Source: an uncultured Collinsella sp.
GTDB lineage: Bacteria; Actinomycetota; Coriobacteriia; Coriobacteriales; Coriobacteriaceae
Direction: 5' to 3'
NCBI GenBank assembly: GCA_900540875.1
Contig: UQHT01000024.1
Span: 1-44,633, forward strand
Length of the DNA stretch: 44,633 bases
The notes under the pieces were generated by a model that was given only the letters and a program-made list of their open reading frames with translations, had not been told where the DNA came from and searched no databases. Below are positions 39,726 through 44,633 of the stretch, one piece after another. A program made the position numbers and the translations under genes. Numbering within the stretch: position 1 is the first letter of the stretch; each line of letters starts with the position of its first letter.

Positions 39726-40664
39726 ATGCTGTTTTCCGGTATCATCGCCGCCCTTACCAGCCTTTTGATTCCCATCATCATCCTGTTGCTGCTGCTCCCC
39801 AACGCCTGTTATGTCGTTGAACAGCAGCACGCCGTAATCATCGAGCGCTTGGGTAAGTTCAATCGTATCGTCAACGCGGGCTTCCACGTGAAGGTGCCCG
39901 TGATCGACCGCAAGGCCGCCACGGTGAGCCTGCGCACCATGAAAAACGGTTTTGGCATCGACGTTAAGACCCAGGACAACGTGACCATCGGCCTTGAGGT
40001 CTCCGCTCAGTACCACGTGAGCTACGACATGGGCGCCGGCCCGGCAGATTCGGGCATCTACAAGAGCTACTACATGCTGCAGGAGCCCGTCGACCAGATG
40101 CGTGACTTCATCACCGACGCCCTGCGCTCTTCGATTCCTGTCTACACACTCGATGAGGTCTTTGCCAAGAAGGATGACATCGCCAAGGATGTCAACGCTA
40201 CCGTTTCCGAGCAGATGGCCGCCTACGGCTTCACCCTCGTGTCGACGCTCATCACCAAAATCGCACTGCCGACCGAGGTTGAGAACTCCATGAACGACAT
40301 CAACGCCGCCCAGCGCAAGCGCGCTGCGGCACAGGAGCTCGCCGAGGCAGACCGCATCAAGCGCGTCACCGAGGCGACCGCCGAGGCCGAGGCAATGGAA
40401 AAGGCGGGCGAGGGCATCGCCAACCAGCGCAAGGCCATCGCACTGGGTATCAAAGATTCGCTCGAGATCATCCAGGAGACGGGTGTCGGCAATGACGAGG
40501 CCAACCAACTGTTCATGTTTACGCAGTGGTCCGAGATGATGACGGAGTTCGCTCGCACGGGTAAAACCTCGACGGTCGTGCTGCCGAGCGACTTTTCGCA
40601 GTCGGCCTCGATGTTCGAGCAGATGCTGGCCGCCGGCAAAGTTCAAAACGATTCGAAGGAGTAG
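39726..40664 (+). CDS. SPFH/Band 7 (stomatin-like) membrane protein
   Basis: A 312-residue protein. One N-terminal membrane helix (about 4-26) anchors an SPFH domain (about 28-200, with NACYVVEQQHAVIIERLGKF and GFHVKVPVIDRKA), followed by an Ala/Glu-rich coiled coil (about 195-240) and a C-terminal tail. The family forms oligomeric membrane scaffolds (HflC/QmcA/stomatin). It is not next to an NfeD partner, so a specific role cannot be assigned. AGAGGAGAG precedes the ATG at 39726. rlmH follows after six bases, so the two are probably co-transcribed. Confidence 0.9.
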   Translation: MLFSGIIAALTSLLIPIIILLLLLPNACYVVEQQHAVIIERLGKFNRIVNAGFHVKVPVIDRKAATVSLRTMKNGFGIDVKTQDNVTIGLEVSAQYHVSYDMGAGPADSGIYKSYYMLQEPVDQMRDFITDALRSSIPVYTLDEVFAKKDDIAKDVNATVSEQMAAYGFTLVSTLITKIALPTEVENSMNDINAAQRKRAAAQELAEADRIKRVTEATAEAEAMEKAGEGIANQRKAIALGIKDSLEIIQETGVGNDEANQLFMFTQWSEMMTEFARTGKTSTVVLPSDFSQSASMFEQMLAAGKVQNDSKE

Positions 40665-40670
40665 ACGCGC

Positions 40671-41141
40671 GTGAAATACACCGTCGTTTGCGTCGGTAAG
40701 CTCAAGGAGCGCTTTTGGAAGGACGCGTGCGCTGAGTACACCAAGCGCCTAGGTGCCTATGCCAAGGTGGATATCCGCGAGGTGGCCGATATCGACCCGG
40801 CTAAGGCGGGCGGCGTGGATGCCGCGCGCGACAAGGAGGGGGCGGCGATTCTTACAGCCCTGCCGCCTCGAGCACATGTAATCTTGCTGGCCATTGAGGG
40901 CAAAGAGCGCTCGAGCGAGGAACTTTCGGCGCGGCTCGATGATCTTATGCTACGTGGTAACAGCGACATCGCCTTTGTAATTGGCGGATCGGACGGCGTG
41001 AGCGATGACGTGCGCGCACGAGCCGACGAGATGCTCAGCTTTGGACGTATTACCTTGCCGCATAACTTGGCGCGCGTGGTGCTGCTGGAGCAGATCTACC
41101 GCGCCTGCAAGATTAGCCGCGGCGAGCCGTATCACAAATAG
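40671..41141 (+). CDS. rlmH: 23S rRNA (pseudouridine-1915-N3) methyltransferase
   Basis: A 156-residue SPOUT-fold methyltransferase acting on helix 69 of 23S rRNA in the 70S ribosome. Full-length, with the conserved VIGGSDGVSDDV, SFGRITLPHNLARVVLLEQ (the trefoil-knot SAM site) and the terminal EPYHK. The start is GTG at 40671 with AAGGAG upstream. Confidence 0.97.
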   Translation: MKYTVVCVGKLKERFWKDACAEYTKRLGAYAKVDIREVADIDPAKAGGVDAARDKEGAAILTALPPRAHVILLAIEGKERSSEELSARLDDLMLRGNSDIAFVIGGSDGVSDDVRARADEMLSFGRITLPHNLARVVLLEQIYRACKISRGEPYHK

Positions 41142-41214
41142 GTCAGCAATACGAAACAATGGCGTGGGACAATACCTTTCGTTTTGAGGAATGTGTCTGA
41201 AAGGACTATGCGAT

Positions 41215-41985
41215 ATGAAGATTGGATTTGTCGGTTTTGGCAATATGGCGAGCGCTATGGCCGATGGCTGGATCGCTGCCGGTGTAGCTGCGAGCGACAT
41301 GTGCGCCTGCGCGGGTCGCTACGACGCGCTGGTTGAGCGCTGCGAGGCGCGCGGCATGGTCGCCTGCCACGATGCCGCCGAGGTTGTCGCCGCATCCGAT
41401 ATCGTGGTCGCTGCGGTCAAACCGTACATGATCGAGAAGGTATTCGCCCCGATCAAGGATGCTCTTGCCAAAAAGGTCGTTCTGTCGGTTGCCTGGACCT
41501 GGGACAGTGCCAAGTGGGAGCAGGTCCTGCCGGGCGTCGCGCATATCTCGACGGTGCCCAACACGCCGGTTTCGGTAGGCGAGGGCGTCATCGCCTGCGA
41601 GAAGGCTTCGACGCTTAACGACGAGCAGCGTGCTGTGGTGCTCGACCTGCTCGGTAAGCTTGGCGCTGTCGTCGAGCTCGACACAAGCCTGCTGTTTGTG
41701 GGCGGCACGGTGGGTGGTTGCGCTCCGGCGTTTGTCGCCATGGCAATCGAGGCCCTGGGCGATGCGGCGGTCAAGCACGGTATCCCGCGTGCGGATGCTT
41801 ATCGCATTGTGAGCCAGATGGTGCTGGGTACGGCAAAGCTGCAGCTTGCAACTGGCCAGCATCCTGCGGCGATGAAGGATGCCGTATGCTCGCCCGGTGG
41901 TGCCACCATCAAGGGCGTCGTTGCGCTCGAGGACGCCGGCATGCGCAGCGCCCTGGTCAAGGCAATCGACGCAACCCTCCAGTAA
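41215..41985 (+). CDS. proC: Pyrroline-5-carboxylate reductase
   Basis: Last step of proline synthesis, reducing pyrroline-5-carboxylate with NAD(P)H; 256 residues, slightly short of the usual 265-280. A Rossmann fold starts at FVGFGNMASAMADGW; AVKPYMI and VPNTPVSVGEGV follow. The C-terminal dimerisation domain carries GGTVGGCAPAFVAMAIEALGDA and DAVCSPGGATIKGV with the substrate-binding Ser/Gly residues. AAAGGA precedes the ATG at 41215. The stop codon is the first three bases of the repeat at 41983. Confidence 0.94.
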   Translation: MKIGFVGFGNMASAMADGWIAAGVAASDMCACAGRYDALVERCEARGMVACHDAAEVVAASDIVVAAVKPYMIEKVFAPIKDALAKKVVLSVAWTWDSAKWEQVLPGVAHISTVPNTPVSVGEGVIACEKASTLNDEQRAVVLDLLGKLGAVVELDTSLLFVGGTVGGCAPAFVAMAIEALGDAAVKHGIPRADAYRIVSQMVLGTAKLQLATGQHPAAMKDAVCSPGGATIKGVVALEDAGMRSALVKAIDATLQ

Positions 41986-42145
41986 AACCGACCAAAAAAG
42001 GGACAGGTTTATGTTGGCAGGTTTTTCCTGCGGTTTTGTCCTTTTAGCGAAAAGTGCCCCGCAACTGGCTCAATTCCAGTTGCGGGGCACTTGCGTTTGC
42101 CCAGATAAAACCGACCAAAATAAACCTGTCCCTTTTTGGCAGGTT
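41983..42145. repeat. Double-unit palindromic element between proC and the small membrane gene
   Basis: Unit 1 (41983-42023) and unit 2 (42106-42145) both start TAAAACCGACCAAAA and end TTGGCAGGTT. Between these ends the core AAAAGGGACAGGTTTA of unit 1 is inverted in unit 2 (TAAACCTGTCCCTTT). The centre holds a perfect 17-bp hairpin, 42052-42068 with 42076-42092 (AAGTGCCCCGCAACTGG). It lies between two convergent genes, overlapping both stop codons, and may terminate both. Confidence 0.75.
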
Positions 42146-42317
42146 AGTCCCAGAAGCTGTCTTCTTCGTCCTCGGACTTGGGGCCGCGGTCGACATACAT
42201 CTTATGGGTGCGCTTCTCCATTACAAAGGCAATAATCGCAAACAGCAGGATGCCGCCGGCGAAAAGGATGGCAAAACCGGTGCGGGTGCCAAACAAAAAG
42301 GAAAAAACTGCGTCCAT
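42144..42317 (-). CDS. Small single-pass membrane protein, 57 residues
   Basis: A short minus-strand gene starting ATG at 42317 with AAGAAGG upstream. It reads MDAVFSFLFGTRTGFAILF, then a continuous hydrophobic helix to about residue 32 (GGILLFAIIAFVM), then a basic stretch (EKRTHKMYVDR) and an acidic tail ending DSFWD. Clean charge distribution, a ribosome site and a stop at the repeat boundary support it as real. Function unknown. It is divergent from serS. Confidence 0.75.
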   Translation of the reverse strand: MDAVFSFLFGTRTGFAILFAGGILLFAIIAFVMEKRTHKMYVDRGPKSEDEEDSFWD

Positions 42318-42341
42318 TGGGTGCCTTCTTGCGTAGTTGAG

Positions 42342-42371
42342 TTGGGTCGTAAACGCTCATAAGTATATACT
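42342..42371 (+). promoter_or_regulatory. Promoter of serS
   Basis: TTGGGT (42342-42347) and TATACT (42366-42371), 18-base spacer, giving a leader of about 50 bases. No T-box motif is present here. Confidence 0.55.
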
Positions 42372-42428
42372 TGCCCATACATGTACAAGGTTGCAACCTA
42401 AATGGAATGTATATCGCCGGAGGATCTA

Positions 42429-43712
42429 ATGCTTGATATCAAGTTTGTTCGCGAGAACCCCGATGCCATCGATGTCGCCATGGCTAACCGCCAGACGTCT
42501 TGGGATCGCGAGAAGTTCTTTGAGCTCGACGACGAGCGTCGTGCCGTCATCACTGAGGTTGAGGAACTTCAAGCCACGCGCAATGCCGAGTCCAAGAAGA
42601 TCGGCGCCCTGATGAAGGAGGGCAAGAAGGACGAGGCCAAGGCCGCCAAAGAGGCCGTGCGCGCCGTCAACGAGAAGATTGACGGTCTGGCCGAGCGCCG
42701 CACCGCCCTCGAGCAGGAGCAGTACGACTTCATGGCTCACCTGCCCAACATTCCTTGCGAGGCCACGCCGTACGGCAAGGACGAGGACGAGAACATCGAG
42801 CGCCGTCGTTGGGGCACCCCGCGCGAGTTCGACTTCGACTTTAAGCCGCATTGGGATCTGGGCACCGACCTCGACATCCTTGACTTCGAGCGCGGCAACA
42901 AGCTCTCCGGCAGCCGCTTCACCGTTCTCGGTGGCGCCGGCGCCCGTCTTGAGCGCGCCCTCATCAACTTCTTCCTCGATACGCACACCAGCCGTGGTTT
43001 TAAGGAGTGGTGGCCGCCCATCGTCGTCAAGCGTCAGACCATGTTCGGCACGGGCCAGCTGCCCAAGTTCGAGGACGACGCCTATCACGTCTCGGGCGAC
43101 AACTTCCTGATCCCCACCGCCGAGGTCGTGCTCACCAACCTGCACGCCGGTGAGGTCCTCGACGCCGATACCCTGCCGCGCCGCTACACCGCCTTCACCC
43201 CCTGCTTCCGCGAGGAGGCCGGCTCCGCTGGTCGCGATACCCGCGGCATCATTCGCCAGCACGAGTTCGACAAGGTCGAGATGGTAAAGTTTGCCAAGCC
43301 GGAGGAGTCCGACGAGGAGCTCGAGAGCATGACCGCCGAGGCCGAGTTCCTGCTGCAGCAGCTGGGTCTTCCGTATCGCGTGATTAGCCTGTGCACCGGC
43401 GACCTGGGCTTCTCTGCCCGTCAGACCTACGACGTCGAGGTCTGGCTGCCGAGCTACAACGCCTACAAGGAGATCAGCTCCTGCTCCAACTGCGGTGACT
43501 TCCAGGCCCGTCGCGCCAACATCAAGTATCGCGACCCCGAGAACTTCAAGGGTTCGCGCTATCTGCACACCCTCAACGGTTCCGGTCTGCCGGCTGGCCG
43601 TACCATGGCAGCCATTCTGGAGAACTACCAGAACGCTGACGGCACCATCACGATCCCCGAGGTTCTGCGTCCCTACATGGGCGGCCTCGAGAAGATCGAG
43701 CCGGTCGCGTAG
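42429..43712 (+). CDS. serS: Seryl-tRNA synthetase
   Basis: A class II synthetase of 427 residues. The N-terminal antiparallel coiled coil (about 27-105, rich in Glu, Lys and Ala) reads the long variable arm of tRNA-Ser. The catalytic domain has IPTAEVVLTNLHAGE, motif 2 FREEAGSAGRDTRGIIRQHEF, SCSNCGDFQARR, and motif 3 NGSGLPAGRTMAAILEN. GGAGGAT precedes the ATG at 42429. Single gene with its own promoter and terminator. Confidence 0.97.
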   Translation: MLDIKFVRENPDAIDVAMANRQTSWDREKFFELDDERRAVITEVEELQATRNAESKKIGALMKEGKKDEAKAAKEAVRAVNEKIDGLAERRTALEQEQYDFMAHLPNIPCEATPYGKDEDENIERRRWGTPREFDFDFKPHWDLGTDLDILDFERGNKLSGSRFTVLGGAGARLERALINFFLDTHTSRGFKEWWPPIVVKRQTMFGTGQLPKFEDDAYHVSGDNFLIPTAEVVLTNLHAGEVLDADTLPRRYTAFTPCFREEAGSAGRDTRGIIRQHEFDKVEMVKFAKPEESDEELESMTAEAEFLLQQLGLPYRVISLCTGDLGFSARQTYDVEVWLPSYNAYKEISSCSNCGDFQARRANIKYRDPENFKGSRYLHTLNGSGLPAGRTMAAILENYQNADGTITIPEVLRPYMGGLEKIEPVA

Positions 43713-43735
43713 ATTGGCTGCATAAGCGATTTGCT

Positions 43736-43764
43736 AGGGCACTCCTTTTTGGGGTGCCCTTTTT
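43736..43764 (+). terminator. Terminator of serS
   Basis: AGGGCACTCC (43736-43745) pairs with GGGGTGCCCT (43751-43760), one G-T pair, loop TTTTT, followed by TTTT. Confidence 0.85.
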
Positions 43765-43883
43765 GTGTGCGGCCATACCATGCCGTGCGGACAGCTCAAT
43801 AGAAAACACACGAACAACTGTTCTGTATACAGCCATCTACCTGCTATGCTTTTGCTAAATAAGAGCGAGAGAAAGGGGACGCG

Positions 43884-44261
43884 ATGGAGCTGTTTGATGA
43901 TCGGGTGGTTTTGTTTGAGAGCGACGAGGGCGGGGAGTACCTGCTTGTGACGTGTGAGCCGTCTGGCATGGGTGGCCTGGTGGTTCGACAGACGAGCGAG
44001 GGGCCGTTGACGCAATGGTGCTACGAGGAGTCGCCTCATGTGGTTGAGACGTTTGTGGCGCACGAGGGGCTTGTGGCCCTAGAGCATTTCTATGGGGTCC
44101 AGACATCTAATCAGGTTGCTCGCATGTTGAGCATCTCGTTTGCCGATTATGATTGTGCCCAGCGGGTGAGATCGCTCCTGAGGGAACTTGATGCTAAGTT
44201 TGACGTGATCGAAAAGCCAATCGATCGTACGGGGAATGGCGGTATATGCGGAGCAGCATGA
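43884..44261 (+). CDS. Uncharacterised 125-residue protein
   Basis: Not recognised. Acidic, soluble and without a signal or membrane segment. The N-terminal half looks beta-rich (DDRVVLFESDEGGEYLLVTCEP), and the C-terminal half has two likely helices (around FADYDCAQRVRSLLRELDAKFDVIE). Four to five cysteines are scattered, without a CxxC pair. AGAAAGGGG precedes the start. A -10-like TATGCT (about 43845-43850) and the perfect palindrome CTGTATACAG (43823-43832) lie upstream, the latter a possible operator. Conventional codon use suggests a resident gene. Confidence 0.65.
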   Translation: MELFDDRVVLFESDEGGEYLLVTCEPSGMGGLVVRQTSEGPLTQWCYEESPHVVETFVAHEGLVALEHFYGVQTSNQVARMLSISFADYDCAQRVRSLLRELDAKFDVIEKPIDRTGNGGICGAA

Positions 44262-44297
44262 CAAGACTGCGTTCCACAAAAAAGTTTGAAATTGTGC

Positions 44298-44328
44298 TTG
44301 ACTCCAATAAGCTAAAGTGGTTTTATAT
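44298..44328 (+). promoter_or_regulatory. Promoter of the first tRNA-Arg
   Basis: TTGACT (44298-44303) with a TTTTATAT tract at 44321-44328 as the -10 region, 10 to 12 bases before the tRNA. Confidence 0.6.
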
Positions 44329-44338
44329 GTCTTGCGCT

Positions 44339-44415
44339 GCGGCGTTACCTCAGCTGGATAGAGGGTCTGACTACGAATCAGAACGTCATAGGTTCGAATC
44401 CTATACGCCGCACCA
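44339..44415 (+). tRNA. tRNA-Arg (ACG)
   Basis: 77 bases with encoded CCA. The acceptor GCGGCGT/ACGCCGC is perfect. The anticodon loop CTACGAA reads ACG, whose A34 would need TadA-type deamination to inosine. The T-arm ATAGG/CCTAT is intact. An apparently identical gene begins at 44580. Confidence 0.95.
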
Positions 44416-44427
44416 ATTGAAATTGAA

Positions 44428-44450
44428 AGCCTCCGGCAACGGGGGCTTTT
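44428..44450 (+). terminator. Terminator of the first tRNA-Arg
   Basis: AGCCTCC (44428-44434) pairs with GGGGGCT (44441-44447), then TTTTCTTTT. Just beyond, GGATTCGAACCT (44471-44482) is the inverse of the tRNA's own T-arm. Confidence 0.8.
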
Positions 44451-44538
44451 CTTTTAGGCGGACGCCGCATGGATTCGAACCTCGGTCGAGGCACGAACAA
44501 CTTAATTATCACTCCGTAAAATTTTTTCTAATTGTCGC

Positions 44539-44567
44539 TTGACCCATCGGGGGCTCGCGTGCATAAT
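44539..44567 (+). promoter_or_regulatory. Promoter of the second tRNA-Arg
   Basis: TTGACC (44539-44544) and CATAAT (44562-44567), 17-base spacer. It differs in sequence from the first tRNA-Arg promoter, so the tandem genes are transcribed separately. Confidence 0.65.
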
Positions 44568-44579
44568 AATCCGTGCGTT

Positions 44580-44633
44580 GCGGCGTTACCTCAGCTGGAT
44601 AGAGGGTCTGACTACGAATCAGAACGTCATAGG
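44580..44633 (+). tRNA. tRNA-Arg (ACG), second copy, cut by window end
   Basis: The 54 visible bases are identical to the first 54 bases of the tRNA-Arg at 44339, through the anticodon ACG and into the T-stem. The 3' end lies outside the window. Confidence 0.93.

Overview
The window is a stretch of bacterial chromosome of roughly 60% GC. Long spurious open frames occur antisense to many genes, as expected at this composition. Gene content (T-box-controlled pheST, glmM, pyk, metG/rsmA/tatD, rlmH, a Tad pilus locus, and no outer-membrane or secretin genes) fits a monoderm actinobacterium of class Coriobacteriia. Collinsella or a close relative is my best guess from protein resemblance, not a proven identification. 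I see no IS element, prophage or CRISPR array. The unusual content is in the intergenic repeats and in a few accessory genes.

Layout. 0.2-5.2 kb: a DMT-family exporter, a large membrane-anchored DUF4012 protein and glmM. 5.2-5.6 kb: a dense cluster of inverted repeats. 5.6-7.2 kb (minus strand): an M32 carboxypeptidase. 7.3-11.4 kb: a T-box leader followed by pheS and pheT. 11.4-14.4 kb: an ECF-type nickel/cobalt transporter (M, Q and O components) behind a NikR-like palindrome. 14.5-16.4 kb: a zinc-dependent phospholipase C-like protein convergent with a predicted nuclease-fold protein whose promoter region lies in a long inverted repeat. 16.8-22.9 kb: pyruvate kinase (minus strand), a divergent Ca2+-type P-type ATPase with a structured leader, and rsgA.

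23.1-32.7 kb: a compact, translationally coupled Tad/Flp pilus operon (cpaB, tadZ, tadA, tadB, tadC, flp, an unknown membrane protein, a second pilin-like peptide, a TadE-like protein, a large TadG-like protein, another TadE-like protein, and a DUF192 gene). ATPase, platform and pilin genes are present. No prepilin peptidase is visible here. Four small pilin-like proteins share an A-Q-x-T-x-E motif before their hydrophobic segment. 32.7-33.3 kb: a toxin-antitoxin-like pair.

33.4-44.6 kb: tRNA-Phe, a GH5-family protein that has lost its acid/base glutamate, rsmI, metG, rsmA, tatD, tRNA-Leu with a duplicated 3' end, an SPFH protein, rlmH, proC, a 57-residue membrane protein on the minus strand, serS, an unknown protein, and two tandem tRNA-Arg(ACG) genes, the second cut by the window end. 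Much of this part serves translation: two tRNA synthetases, three rRNA methyltransferases and four tRNA genes.

The most unusual signal is a group of intergenic palindromes (5454-5511, 5521-5576 and 41983-42145). In each, two units carry the same flanking tag, and the conserved core between the tags is inverted in the second unit.
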